From Clostridiaceae bacterium (GTDB lineage: Bacteria; Bacillota; Clostridia; Oscillospirales; Acutalibacteraceae), in assembly GCA_016297555.1 (NCBI GenBank), contig JAEDGK010000042.1, positions 1-16,079 of the forward strand: a stretch of 16,079 nt of DNA, in the 5' to 3' direction. The notes below the pieces were generated by a model, which was given only the letters and a program-made list of their open reading frames with translations, was not told the DNA's origin and did not search any database. Positions 6,885 through 13,922 of this stretch are shown piece after piece. How positions within the stretch are numbered: the stretch's first letter is position 1; every line of letters starts with the position of its first letter. Both the position numbers and the translations under genes were made by a program.

Positions 6885-6931
6885 TCTTCATCTTATTCCG
6901 ACAACCCCGTTTTTCAATCTTGTATTTTTGC

Positions 6932-6960
6932 TTGAATTAAAGGCAAGTGTTTGATATAAT
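6932..6960 (+). promoter_or_regulatory. Promoter of rarA
   Basis: TTGAAT (6932-6937), a 17-base spacer and a perfect TATAAT (6955-6960) precede rarA. Four of six -35 bases match the consensus. The predicted start near 6967 leaves a leader of about 33 bases. Confidence 0.75.
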
Positions 6961-6999
6961 AAATTCGGTTAAATTTAAAATGAAAGGTGTGTGGTTGCT

Positions 7000-8265
7000 G
7001 TGTCGGCACCGCTTGCGGACAGGCTCCGCCCCAAAAGAATTGAAGATATAATCGGTCAGCCGCATTTGCTCGGCGAAGGCAAGCCGCTCAGAAACATAAT
7101 AGAATCGGGCGAGCTGCCGAATATGGTTTTTTACGGCCCTCCGGGCGTTGGAAAAACAACGCTTGCAAGCATAATCGCAAAAACGACCGACCGCCACTTG
7201 GTAAAGCTCAACGGCACAACGGCAGGAACGGCGGATATAAAAGAGGTTGTTGCAAAGCTTGACACATTTATCGCGCCAAACGGCATTTTGCTCTATCTTG
7301 ACGAAATTCAGTATTTCAACAAAAAGCAGCAGCAAACTCTGCTTGAATATATTGAAAACGGAGCTATAACGCTGATTGCCTCAACCACCGAAAATCCGTA
7401 TTTTTATGTTTACAGCGCCATTTTAAGCCGCTCAACCGTGTTTGAATTCAAGAGCGTGCAGCCGTCAGAAACCGAAAAAGCGGTCAGGCGTGCATTTGAC
7501 TTTATGGCTGATGACAGGGGAGAGGAATATGACATAGAGGACGGAGTTTTCCGTCACATTGCAACGGCGAGCGCAGGCGATGTGCGAAAAGCGGTAAACA
7601 GCGTTGAGCTGTGCGTGCTCTCGGCAAATTCCGAAAACGGCAAAAAGCTCATAACGCTCGAAAACGCGAGTTCCTTAACGCAGAAAAGCGCAATGCGCTA
7701 TGATAAAGACGGCGATGAGCATTATGATATTATTTCCGCATTCCAAAAATCAATGAGAGGCTCTGACCCCGACGCGGCGGTGCATTATCTTGCAAGGCTG
7801 CTCGAAGCGGGTGATATGCCCTCGGCGTGCAGGCGGCTCATGGTGTGCGCCTGCGAGGATGTGGGGCTTGCATATCCGCAGATTATTCCCATAGTCAAGT
7901 CGGCTGTCGACGCGGCAATGATGCTCGGAATGCCCGAGGCAAGAATTCCGCTTGCCGACGCGGTGGTGCTCGTTGCTACCAGCCCCAAGTCAAACACGGC
8001 TTATAATGCGATAAATTCCGCAATGGCTGATGTTTCGGCAGGCAGAACGGGACCCGTTCCCCGTCAGCTTCAAAATATGCACTATGACGGCGAGGATAAC
8101 CCAAATAAGGGTCAGTTTTATAAATACGCCCACGATTTTCCGGGGCATTGGGTAGAGCAGCAGTATTTGCCCGATGCGCTGAAAAACAAGAAATATTATG
8201 ATTTCGGCGATAACCGCACGGAACAGGCGGCAAAGGAATATTGGGCAAGGATAAAGAAAAAATAA
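7000..8265 (+). CDS. rarA: Replication-associated recombination protein A (RarA/MgsA AAA+ ATPase)
   Basis: RarA is a cytoplasmic AAA+ ATPase of the clamp-loader/WRNIP1 group acting at stalled replication forks. With a start at 7000 the protein has 421 residues. It shows the N-terminal LADRLRPK and I-G-Q-P-H-L-L, and Walker A GPPGVGKT (46-53). It also has Walker B LYLDEIQ with D101/E102, the family hallmark F-N-K-K-Q-Q (106-111), sensor STTENP and the arginine-finger motif A-I-L-S-R-S. The C-terminal tetramerisation region ends with the typical Y-A-H-D-F-P-G-H-W-V and Q-Q-Y-L-P-D. Two GTG starts are possible. The one at 7000 is preferred because AAAGGTG lies about 9 bases upstream, whereas the GTG at 6991 touches that site. 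Neighbours give no further hint. Confidence 0.94.
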   Translation: MSAPLADRLRPKRIEDIIGQPHLLGEGKPLRNIIESGELPNMVFYGPPGVGKTTLASIIAKTTDRHLVKLNGTTAGTADIKEVVAKLDTFIAPNGILLYLDEIQYFNKKQQQTLLEYIENGAITLIASTTENPYFYVYSAILSRSTVFEFKSVQPSETEKAVRRAFDFMADDRGEEYDIEDGVFRHIATASAGDVRKAVNSVELCVLSANSENGKKLITLENASSLTQKSAMRYDKDGDEHYDIISAFQKSMRGSDPDAAVHYLARLLEAGDMPSACRRLMVCACEDVGLAYPQIIPIVKSAVDAAMMLGMPEARIPLADAVVLVATSPKSNTAYNAINSAMADVSAGRTGPVPRQLQNMHYDGEDNPNKGQFYKYAHDFPGHWVEQQYLPDALKNKKYYDFGDNRTEQAAKEYWARIKKK

Positions 8266-8268
8266 AGC

Positions 8269-8302
8269 TTCAGGGCAGCGCTGATAACGGCGCTGCCCTG
8301 AA
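8269..8302 (-). terminator. Hairpin terminator between convergent rarA and the FemX-like gene
   Basis: TTCAGGGCAGCGC (8269-8281) pairs perfectly with GCGCTGCCCTGAA (8290-8302) around an 8-base loop. Read on the minus strand it is followed by GCTTTATTTTTTC, a good U tract, so it should end the cca-FemX transcript. On the plus strand the T run starts only about 13 bases after the stem, so service as a rarA terminator is weaker. Confidence 0.85.
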
Positions 8303-8361
8303 TTCTATGGAGGATTTTTTTGAGCGGGCAAAGAAAAACTCTGTCCGAGGAGATGTCTTGA

Positions 8362-9411
8362 TTATTTCCTGTTGATTATTTTGGCTCTTATGCCGCGGGT
8401 GGATTTTGCAAGCTTCTGAGCGGCTCCGACCATTTTGAAGCCGAGCTTGTTGATAATCAAATCAGCTTCGCCCATAAGCTCCATATAATCGTTGCAAAAG
8501 CCCTTTTTGAATTTGAAAATGCCGTGAAGCGGGTTGTTTTCATCGGGATATCCGCCGCGGAAATCATAATATTTGCAGCCGCTTTCTATCGCCCATCTTA
8601 TCATTTCCCATTGAACAAGATAGTTCGGCATAACATTGCGGTATTCGTTGGAGCTTGCGCCGTAAACATACCACACCTTGTCGCCGCAGAGAACATCGAG
8701 CGCGCCCGCTATCGCCTTGCCGTCATAATAGGCAAGGTAAATCCGTGCATCGTCTCCGAAGGCTTCCATAATGCGGCGGAAATATGACGCGTCGCGAGTG
8801 GCAAAATTGTCTCTTTCACCCGTAACGAGCATCAAATCGTGGAATTCTTCACAGGCTTCTGCTCCTTTTATTTCAACGGTTACGCCCTTGCGCGCGGCAA
8901 GGCGGGTGTTGTAACGGGTCTTTGGGTGAAATGATGCCATTACCTCGTCCTCGGTTTTTCCGCCGACATCAAGGCGGAAAATATAGCGAGCCTGAATTGT
9001 GTCAAACCCTGCGCCGTGCTCCTTAAAGGTGAAACCGAGTTCCTTTAAAAGATTGATGTAATCGGTGTTTGACGCAAGGGCGTCGGTGTCGATTTTGAAA
9101 GTATAGGCTTTGTTTTTCACTCCGTAATCACGCGCGGCAGTCAGCAGCTCCGTTACGGTTTCTTTGTCCGCAAGGTCGCATACGGGTCCGCGCGGCGCAT
9201 ACATCATCTTAAACGGCGTCATGGGTATCTGGCGAAGCAGAACGCCGCATACGCCTTTGATTTTTCCGTCGGAATCGCGGCTGATAAAGCCTCTCCATTC
9301 CCATTCTTTTTTGACCTTGCCCCAGGCAGAGGTCTGCATCATGTGTCCTTTTGGATGTGAGCGCACGAAGCTGTCAAATTCCTGCGCGTTTTCAATTTTT
9401 ACCGTTTCCAT
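8362..9411 (-). CDS. FemX/FemAB-family peptidoglycan-bridge aminoacyltransferase
   Basis: The 349-residue protein belongs to the FemABX family, which transfers amino acids from aminoacyl-tRNA to the peptide stem of lipid II at the inner face of the membrane. It has the two GNAT-like subdomains expected. The first contains Q-T-S-A-W-G-K (26-32) and A-P-R-G-P (72-76). The second has the basic segment FHPKTRYNTRLAARKGV (161-177), Y-V-Y-G-A-S-S (248-254), Y-Y-D-F-R-G-G (281-287) and FKFKKGF (299-305). No coiled-coil insertion is apparent, so it is closer to FemX-like than to FemA/B proteins. The amino acid used cannot be told. The start has an AAAGGAG site that nearly touches the cca stop 11 bases upstream, so the two genes are probably one transcript. 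Confidence 0.9.
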   Translation of the reverse strand: METVKIENAQEFDSFVRSHPKGHMMQTSAWGKVKKEWEWRGFISRDSDGKIKGVCGVLLRQIPMTPFKMMYAPRGPVCDLADKETVTELLTAARDYGVKNKAYTFKIDTDALASNTDYINLLKELGFTFKEHGAGFDTIQARYIFRLDVGGKTEDEVMASFHPKTRYNTRLAARKGVTVEIKGAEACEEFHDLMLVTGERDNFATRDASYFRRIMEAFGDDARIYLAYYDGKAIAGALDVLCGDKVWYVYGASSNEYRNVMPNYLVQWEMIRWAIESGCKYYDFRGGYPDENNPLHGIFKFKKGFCNDYMELMGEADLIINKLGFKMVGAAQKLAKSTRGIRAKIINRK

Positions 9412-9422
9412 GGCGGCTCCTT

Positions 9423-10763
9423 TCAGCGGCTTTTAAGCTGCATGGCTCTGTTAATTAAAGAGTCCTTTGTATTTTCAAGTTTTTCTTCCATAACCTCATC
9501 AAGCAGGGTGTTGAGAACTCTGCCCATTTCGGGCGACGGCTCAAAGCCGAGCGCGGCAAGCTCTCTTCCGCCGATTGCAAGGTCGGTGAGCTTTAAACAG
9601 GCTTCGCTTTCTTCAATTTCGGCAATTATTTTTTCGCCTGCTTCGTTTGACAGTAAGCCCTCGGCAAGAAATTTCGGATTTTGAGCGGAGATATCCGCTT
9701 TTCTTATCTCAAAAAGTTCCTTTACCGTGTCAAGCCCAAGCTCGGAAATGTATTTTTTATAGGTTTTTTTGCTTATTTTATCGGGCACAAAGTCATGAAA
9801 CTCAACAAGAGCACACACCTTGTCCCTGAATCTGACCGAGGATTTCAGCCGGGTAAGAATGTCAAAGGCGATACCGCGGCTTACTTTTCCGTGGGAATAA
9901 AAATGGTCTGTCCCGTTTTCATCGGTGGTTTTGCATTGCGGCTTTCCCGAATCGTGCAGCAGCATTGCAAACCGAAGCTCGGGAACGGGGGAAACGCTTT
10001 CGACTGCGGCGGCGGTGTGATTCCAGACATCGTAAATATGCCGCTCATGGTTTTGGGCGCAGTTCTTCATCGGCGCAAGCTCGGGCATAATAAAGAAGAT
10101 TACATCGTCAAATTCACGCAGGATTTTGCCTGCGTTTTTGCCGCAGAGCAGCTTTGACATTTCCGAAAATATTCTTTCCGCTGAGATGTGTTCCAAAAGC
10201 GCAAAATTTTTGTGAATGCTCTCGGCGGTATCGTAGGCAATTTCAAACCCGAGAGTTGACGAAAACCTGAGTGCACGCAGAATTCTCAGCGCGTCCTCGC
10301 CAAAACGCTTGTCCGCATTTCCCACACAGCGGATTATTCCTTGCTCAATATCCTTTCTGCCGCCGAATGGGTCTGTAAAGCCCGTCTGCGGGGAATAGGC
10401 TATTGCATTCACCGTGAAATCGCGGCGGGAAAGGTCATCGTCAATGCGGCGTGAAAAGTATACGCTGTCGGGGTGTCGGTTGTCGGAATATCCGCGCTCT
10501 ATACGAAAAGTGGTTATTTCAAGGTTCATTCCGTCAATAATAACCGTTACCGTGCCGTGTTTCAGCCCGGTTTCAATCGTTCTGAAATCCGAAAATGCTT
10601 CAAGAGTTTCTTCGGGCGGCGAGCTTGTGGCTATATCCCAATCGTGAGCGGGCGCACCCATAAGAATATCCCGAACCGCGCCGCCCACAACAAACGCGCT
10701 GTGACCGCGGCGGTTAAGAATTTCGATTGCTCTATTGACTTGCGGCGGAATATTGATTACCAT
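9423..10763 (-). CDS. cca: CCA tRNA nucleotidyltransferase with HD domain
   Basis: The enzyme adds or repairs the 3' CCA end of tRNAs using CTP and ATP. The 446-residue protein is a class II nucleotidyltransferase. Its head has V-V-G-G-A-V-R-D (25-32) and the metal-binding D41-x-D43. Motif RRDFTVNA (113-120) and the E-D-A-L-R-I-L-R-A-L-R-F neck (156-167) follow. A C-terminal HD domain has HDSGKP (270-275) and a later E-F-H-D-F. The ATG at 10763 precedes VINIPPQVNRAIEIL and has a weak AAAGG about 12 bases upstream. An open extension to 10898 overlaps the divergent ArsC-like gene and is not used. Both tRNA genes in this window already encode CCA, so repair would be the main task for those. No convincing promoter was found in the 30-base divergent gap. 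Confidence 0.95.
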   Translation of the reverse strand: MVINIPPQVNRAIEILNRRGHSAFVVGGAVRDILMGAPAHDWDIATSSPPEETLEAFSDFRTIETGLKHGTVTVIIDGMNLEITTFRIERGYSDNRHPDSVYFSRRIDDDLSRRDFTVNAIAYSPQTGFTDPFGGRKDIEQGIIRCVGNADKRFGEDALRILRALRFSSTLGFEIAYDTAESIHKNFALLEHISAERIFSEMSKLLCGKNAGKILREFDDVIFFIMPELAPMKNCAQNHERHIYDVWNHTAAAVESVSPVPELRFAMLLHDSGKPQCKTTDENGTDHFYSHGKVSRGIAFDILTRLKSSVRFRDKVCALVEFHDFVPDKISKKTYKKYISELGLDTVKELFEIRKADISAQNPKFLAEGLLSNEAGEKIIAEIEESEACLKLTDLAIGGRELAALGFEPSPEMGRVLNTLLDEVMEEKLENTKDSLINRAMQLKSR

Positions 10764-10793
10764 AATATTATAACCTTTACGGGAGGATTTTTT

Positions 10794-11135
10794 ATGAATA
10801 TACAGATTTTCGGAACCAATAAATGCTTTGATACCAAAAAGGCTCAGCGCTATTTTAAAGAGCGCGGCATAAAGTTTCAGTTTATCGACCTTACTCAAAA
10901 GAATATGAGCAAGGGCGAATACAACAGCGTAAAGGCTGCCGTCGGCTCTATGGAAGCACTCATCAATGAAAAATCAAAGGCATACGAAAAGCATTTTATT
11001 AAGTATCTCGCAAGCGATGAAGCCGTTGAAGAAAAGCTGCTTGAGCACGGCGAGCTTTTTAAAACTCCGATAGTGAGAAACGGCAGGCAGGCAACCGTCG
11101 GTTATTGCCCCGAAATCTGGAAGCAATGGGATTAA
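10794..11135 (+). CDS. ArsC/Spx-family thioredoxin-fold protein
   Basis: This 113-residue protein has the ArsC/Spx fold. It has an N-terminal strand and loop F-G-T-N-K-C-F-D-T-K-K-A (6-17), Y-F-K-E-R-G-I, I-D-L-T, and a late T-P-I-V-R-N-G cis-proline segment. Known relatives are glutaredoxin-coupled arsenate reductases and the RNA-polymerase-binding regulator Spx. C11 is followed by T14 rather than a second cysteine, so it cannot form the Spx-type CxxC redox switch. True arsenate reduction cannot be claimed because no ars genes are nearby. The ATG has a GGGAGG site 7 bases upstream. An upstream in-frame extension lies inside cca on the other strand and is a shadow. Its stop overlaps the convergent fucosidase stop by 4 bases. 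Confidence 0.85.
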   Translation: MNIQIFGTNKCFDTKKAQRYFKERGIKFQFIDLTQKNMSKGEYNSVKAAVGSMEALINEKSKAYEKHFIKYLASDEAVEEKLLEHGELFKTPIVRNGRQATVGYCPEIWKQWD

Positions 11136-12553
11136 TACGCCTCGAAGCGTGAAATTGTTGCAAAGCATCTTGCTTTTTCTATAACGAGCTTAAAGTAGCG
11201 CGCCCTGATTTCTTTAAAGCGGCAGATGCGCTTATAGCCGATTACCGTTTCGGAAGCGAGCTTCTTCCACTTGCCGCCGACCTGAACCCAGAGTGAGAAT
11301 TTTTCAACCTGCTGACCGGTGCGAATGTGTTCGCCGAGAACGATTTTGTCAATGTCATATTCGTCACCAAGGTCAATTATCAGCTCTGCTCCCTCGGGAT
11401 TTTCGCCCGTGTGCCAATATCTTTCGGGGTTGTTGCTGAGAGCTTCCTGCCCGGTGTGTTCGCCGTCAAGGTGCTGACTGTCGCTCATAACAGAGCCCTC
11501 GGCAAGATTTTCGTTGAAGTCAATTTCAAGCTGTGCGCCCATTGCGAGCAGGGTTTCAATATCCTTTTCGTGTATTTTTCCCTCGGGCGTAGGCGGAATA
11601 TTCAAAAGGAAGTTGGCATTTGCGCCAACGGAGTTATAATAGATTTCCATCAGCTTTGAAAGCGGCTTTACCGTGTAATCCTCTTCGGGATGATAGAACC
11701 AACCTTTTCTTATCGAGGTGTTGACCTCGGCAGGGTACCAAATCAGTTTGTTGCAGTTTTTTATAGCTTTCCTGCTGCCCAAATCGAGGGCAGTGGGATT
11801 TATTTTTTTAGGCGGTTTGGAAACATCCTGCTGGCTTGCGGCGGCAATCAGCTCATGGTTTGAGTGCCAATAGGGAACAACGCTCCACTCGCTTTTTCTG
11901 CAAACTCCCGCCTCGTTTCCGCACCAGCGCACATCGGGACCGCATACATTAATTGTTGCATTGGGCTGCAATTCACGGATAAGCTTGTAATAGCTTTCCC
12001 AATCGTATTCCTGCTTTTTGCCGTTGGGACCCTCTCCGCAAGCGCCGTCAAACCAAACGCAGAAAATATCGCCGTAAGCCGTGAGAAGCTCACGAAGCTG
12101 ATTTCTGAAAAAGTGGTTATAGGCTTCTCCCGAGCCGTAGGTCGGCTCGTGCCTGTCCCACGGGGAGAGATAAATGCCGAATTTCAGCCCAAATTCCTTG
12201 CAGGCCTTGGCACATTCGGCAACAACATCGCCCTTGCCGTCCTTCCATTTGCTTGAACGCACGCAATGGTCTGTGTAAGCAGTCGGCCAAAGGCAGAAGC
12301 CGTCATGGTGCTTCGCCGTAAGTATAACGCCTTTCATGCCCGCAAGCTGGCAGACCTTAATCCATTGGCGGCAGTCAAGATTAGTCGGATTGAAAAGCTC
12401 GGGATCTTCGTTGCCGTTTCCCCATTCGGAATTTGTGAAAGTGTTGATGCCAAAATGGAAAAAAGCATAAAATTCAAGCTTTTGCCATTCGATTTGCCGC
12501 TCGCTCGGAACTATTCCGGCGGCGTATTTGATATAATCTGGTGTGCGGCTCAT
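11132..12553 (-). CDS. Alpha-L-fucosidase, glycoside hydrolase family 29, intracellular
   Basis: This 473-residue enzyme should release L-fucose from oligosaccharides or glycans. The catalytic barrel contains FFHFGINTFT (31-40), A-K-H-H-D-G-F (80-86) and the nucleophile motif V-W-F-D-G-A (166-171; D169). It ends with the family-typical L-L-N-I-P-P. About 130 C-terminal residues form a beta-sandwich like an F5/8-type (CBM32-like) module. The sequence resembles the GH29 subgroup often specific for alpha-1,3/1,4 linkages, but specificity is not proven. No signal peptide is present, so it acts on imported oligosaccharides. The ATG at 12553 follows AAAGGAAA and overlaps the regulator's stop (ATGA). 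The in-frame extension upstream lies inside that regulator. This suggests translational coupling and control by the adjacent XRE protein. Confidence 0.93.
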   Translation of the reverse strand: MSRTPDYIKYAAGIVPSERQIEWQKLEFYAFFHFGINTFTNSEWGNGNEDPELFNPTNLDCRQWIKVCQLAGMKGVILTAKHHDGFCLWPTAYTDHCVRSSKWKDGKGDVVAECAKACKEFGLKFGIYLSPWDRHEPTYGSGEAYNHFFRNQLRELLTAYGDIFCVWFDGACGEGPNGKKQEYDWESYYKLIRELQPNATINVCGPDVRWCGNEAGVCRKSEWSVVPYWHSNHELIAAASQQDVSKPPKKINPTALDLGSRKAIKNCNKLIWYPAEVNTSIRKGWFYHPEEDYTVKPLSKLMEIYYNSVGANANFLLNIPPTPEGKIHEKDIETLLAMGAQLEIDFNENLAEGSVMSDSQHLDGEHTGQEALSNNPERYWHTGENPEGAELIIDLGDEYDIDKIVLGEHIRTGQQVEKFSLWVQVGGKWKKLASETVIGYKRICRFKEIRARYFKLVIEKARCFATISRFEAY

Positions 12554-12954
12554 GGTTGATTTCCTTTCTGTTTTTTGATAAGAACATCTCTGCCTGTTAT
12601 ATTTTGCAGCACGCGGCTCCAATAATCCTCCGAAACGCCGTTGCTTATTCCGTAAGTTATCAGCCCGATTAAAGCGGGGCTGTCCGAAACATAGCGAAAC
12701 ATTTCGGGAGGGAGCATTCCTCTGTCGGCATAAGCGAGGAGTCTGAAACGCTCTGCATCGGCAGGGCAAAGGGCAAGCTTTTTGATAAGTGTTTGCAAAT
12801 CCGCATCATCGGGTGGCGAATTGTTTTTGCCCTTTTCAATGTTGCTTATATATTGCGCTGTCTTTCCCAATTCTTCGGCAAGCTCGCCCTGCGACAGATG
12901 AGAGCTTTCACGCGCAAGCTTGAGCATTGAGCCGAAAGGCGTGGGGGCGTACAT
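12550..12954 (-). CDS. XRE-family helix-turn-helix transcriptional regulator
   Basis: The 134-residue protein begins with a Cro/C1-type DNA-binding domain (about 8-63): M-L-K-L-A-R-E, L-S-Q-G-E-L-A-E-E-L-G, K-T-A-Q-Y-I-S-N-I-E-K-G-K. The remaining 70 residues (about 64-134) match no domain I recognise and may serve for dimerisation or ligand binding. The ATG at 12954 has an AAAGGAGG site about 9 bases upstream. The longer open frame to 13149 runs back through palindromic repeats and is rejected. The stop overlaps the fucosidase start by 4 bases, so it is probably a local regulator of fucosidase expression. A weak candidate promoter on the minus strand (CTGCAA, 17 bases, TTTATA; about 13018-12990) is uncertain. 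Confidence 0.9.
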   Translation of the reverse strand: MYAPTPFGSMLKLARESSHLSQGELAEELGKTAQYISNIEKGKNNSPPDDADLQTLIKKLALCPADAERFRLLAYADRGMLPPEMFRYVSDSPALIGLITYGISNGVSEDYWSRVLQNITGRDVLIKKQKGNQP

Positions 12955-13012
12955 CAGAACTCCTCCTTTCTCCAAAATTAAATTGATATATAAAAATATT
13001 TTTGGCATAGTT

Positions 13013-13040
13013 TGCAGGGGTCGGCGCCATCGACACCCGC
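13013..13040. repeat. Palindromic repeat module (GGGGTCG type)
   Basis: A stem of GGGGTCG with CGACACCC, one base bulged, is flanked by GCAG and CGCAAAA. It starts the repeat cluster upstream of the XRE gene. It could double as a minus-strand upstream element. Confidence 0.55.
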
Positions 13041-13049
13041 AAAACAATT

Positions 13050-13100
13050 CGGAATTCGTAATGCGTAATTCGGAATTAATGACGGGTTTCATCCGTACCC
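13050..13100. repeat. AT-type repeat plus TTC-loop hairpin
   Basis: A self-similar ATTCGTAATGCGTAATTCGG unit (13054-13073) is followed by a short hairpin with GGGT (13084-13087) and ACCC (13097-13100). The same pair of modules in the same order recurs at 15789-15843. Further copies of the AT unit lie at about 13330-13347 and, inverted, at about 13470-13498. Confidence 0.65.
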
Positions 13101-13120
13101 GATAATATTTGTTTTTCCTC

Positions 13121-13159
13121 GAGCAATTCGTAGCGGACGATGCCCACATCGTCCCAAAA
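13121..13159. repeat. Palindromic repeat module (GGACGATG type)
   Basis: The leader CGAGCAATTCGTAG is followed by the perfect stem GGACGATG (13135-13142)/CATCGTCC (13147-13154) with loop CCCA. The leader is almost the same as that of the module at 15689-15724, although the stem sequence is different. Confidence 0.7.
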
Positions 13160-13179
13160 CAAAAACCAACAGCTCAACT

Positions 13180-13212
13180 GTAGGGGCGACCCTGTGTGGT
13201 CGCCCGAAAAAA
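13180..13212. repeat. Palindromic repeat module (GGGCGACC type)
   Basis: GTAGG is followed by the perfect stem GGGCGACC (13184-13191)/GGTCGCCC (13198-13205) with loop CTGTGT, then GAAAAAA. It matches 15850-15882 at 31 of 33 positions. Both differences lie in the loop. Confidence 0.8.
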
Positions 13213-13234
13213 CAATAATCAATAACACCCGCAG

Positions 13235-13274
13235 AGTAGGGCGGCGTGCCCGCAAGCGCCGTTAAATCCGCTGT
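13235..13274. repeat. Palindromic repeat module (GGCGGCG type) with GTTAAATCC tail
   Basis: AGTAGGG is followed by CGGCG (13242-13246) pairing with CGCCG (13257-13261), then the tail GTTAAATCCGCTG. The same tail, with one change, appears after the module at 15937-15969. Confidence 0.65.
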
Positions 13275-13280
13275 ATTCTT

Positions 13281-13307
13281 TAGGAACGCCGAGGACGGCG
13301 TTTCCTA
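13281..13307. repeat. Palindromic repeat module (AACGCCG type), inverted copy
   Basis: TAGGAACGCCG (13281-13291) pairs with CGGCGTT plus CCTA (13296-13307) around loop AGGA, with one bulged T. Its reverse complement matches 15755-15781 at 24 of 27 positions. Confidence 0.75.
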
Positions 13308-13370
13308 CCGGAGCTGTATTTTTACGGCGAAATTCGTAATGCGGGATTAATGGCGAAAATATCTCCGTTT

Positions 13371-13403
13371 AGAGTAGGGCGGGGGCTTGCTCCCGCCGAA
13401 AAA
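13371..13403. repeat. Palindromic repeat module (GGCGGGG type)
   Basis: AGAGTAGGGCGGGGGCTTGC, then TCCCGCCGAAAAA, forms a GGCGGG/CCCGCC stem. All 33 bases recur identically at 15937-15969. A related inverted unit, with TTGGGCAAGCTGCCCTAC, lies at 13424-13441. Confidence 0.85.
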
Positions 13404-13760
13404 TCACATCATTTTCACGACGGCTTTGGGCAAGCTGCCCTACGCAGAGCAACAAACAAGCCGTTGCGCTTTCTACAAAGCAATTCCGAATTACACACTG
13501 CGAATTGCGATTTTGACGGAACGCCTTTACCGATTAATCGCAGAAATACATCTGATTTCTCTCAAAACAAGCTTATGATATACTACGCTGATTTGAAAAA
13601 ATCAGTTTTCGCCGTCAGCCGCACAATACTTATTAAAAAATAAACAAATTTATTTATTGATATCGGTCAATAGTAAAATATCACAGATTTTGCAAAATGT
13701 CAAGAGAATATAAATCGGATAACGCTCATTTTTTTATGCGTAAAATTTCGCAAAAATCTA
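13404..13760. other. Gene-free stretch upstream of the tRNA genes
   Basis: No frame here looks like a real protein. The left part holds inverted fragments of the repeat modules (about 13424-13441 and 13470-13498). A small hairpin CTGATTT/AAATCAG with four T residues after it (13588-13609) could be a weak terminator. A 6-base inverted repeat TATTGA-N6-TCAATA lies at 13655-13672. The right part is AT-rich and otherwise featureless until the tRNA promoter. Confidence 0.6.
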
Positions 13761-13789
13761 TTGACATAACCGCGCGGATATGCTAACAT
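13761..13789 (+). promoter_or_regulatory. Promoter of the tRNA-Ser pair
   Basis: TTGACA (13761-13766) is followed after 17 bases by TAACAT (13784-13789), so the start is predicted near 13796, about 8 bases before the first tRNA. Confidence 0.85.
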
Positions 13790-13803
13790 ATTGTAGCACC
13801 TAT

Positions 13804-13893
13804 GGAGAGATACCGAAGTGGTCATAACGGAACGGTCTTGAAAACCGTCGTACCTTACGGGTACCGTGGGTTCGAATCCCACTCTCTCCGCCA
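13804..13893 (+). tRNA. tRNA-Ser (anticodon UGA)
   Basis: A complete class II tRNA of 90 bases with encoded CCA. The acceptor GGAGAGA pairs with TCTCTCC. The D arm is CCG...CGG. The anticodon arm is ACGGT-CTTGAAA-ACCGT, giving TGA. The long variable arm has GTACC-TTAC-GGGTAC pairing, and the T arm is GTGGG-TTCGAAT-CCCAC. The long variable arm and anticodon both indicate serine, reading UCA and related codons. Confidence 0.96.
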
Positions 13894-13922
13894 TTTATTT
13901 TAATAGTTTTCTAAGTTACCAT

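Noticed and set aside
6811..6891. Possible 26-residue, very basic minus-strand peptide (starts MKKPFSSDARRM)
   Set aside because: There is no convincing ribosome binding site or promoter, and the frame lies largely over the strong hairpin, which explains the sequence constraint as well.
6751..6954. Plus-strand open frames after fba
   Set aside because: They start inside the fba terminator, have no ribosome binding site, and show a Phe/Leu-rich composition typical of AT-rich noncoding DNA.
10767..10772. TATAAT on the minus strand just before cca
   Set aside because: Its predicted start would fall at or past the cca start codon, and no -35 box is present at the right distance.
10473..10793. 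Long N-terminal extension of the ArsC-like protein
   Set aside because: It is antisense to the well-conserved first part of cca, and the family begins at MNIQIFGTN with a good ribosome binding site at 10781-10786.
12554..12769. N-terminal extension of the fucosidase
   Set aside because: It is an out-of-frame reading of the XRE gene on the same strand, rich in Arg and Cys. The start at 12553 has an AAAGGAAA site.
12955..13149. N-terminal extension of the XRE regulator
   Set aside because: It reads through the palindromic and AT repeats and lacks any domain. The ATG at 12954 has an AAAGGAGG site.
13013..13441. CRISPR array
   Set aside because: The repeats are not the same sequence, the spacing is irregular, each unit is itself a palindrome, and no cas gene is present.
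13350..13643. Open frames in the repeat region
   Set aside because: They translate repeat modules, have no ribosome binding sites and no recognisable domain. The same applies to the minus-strand frame at 15833-16063.
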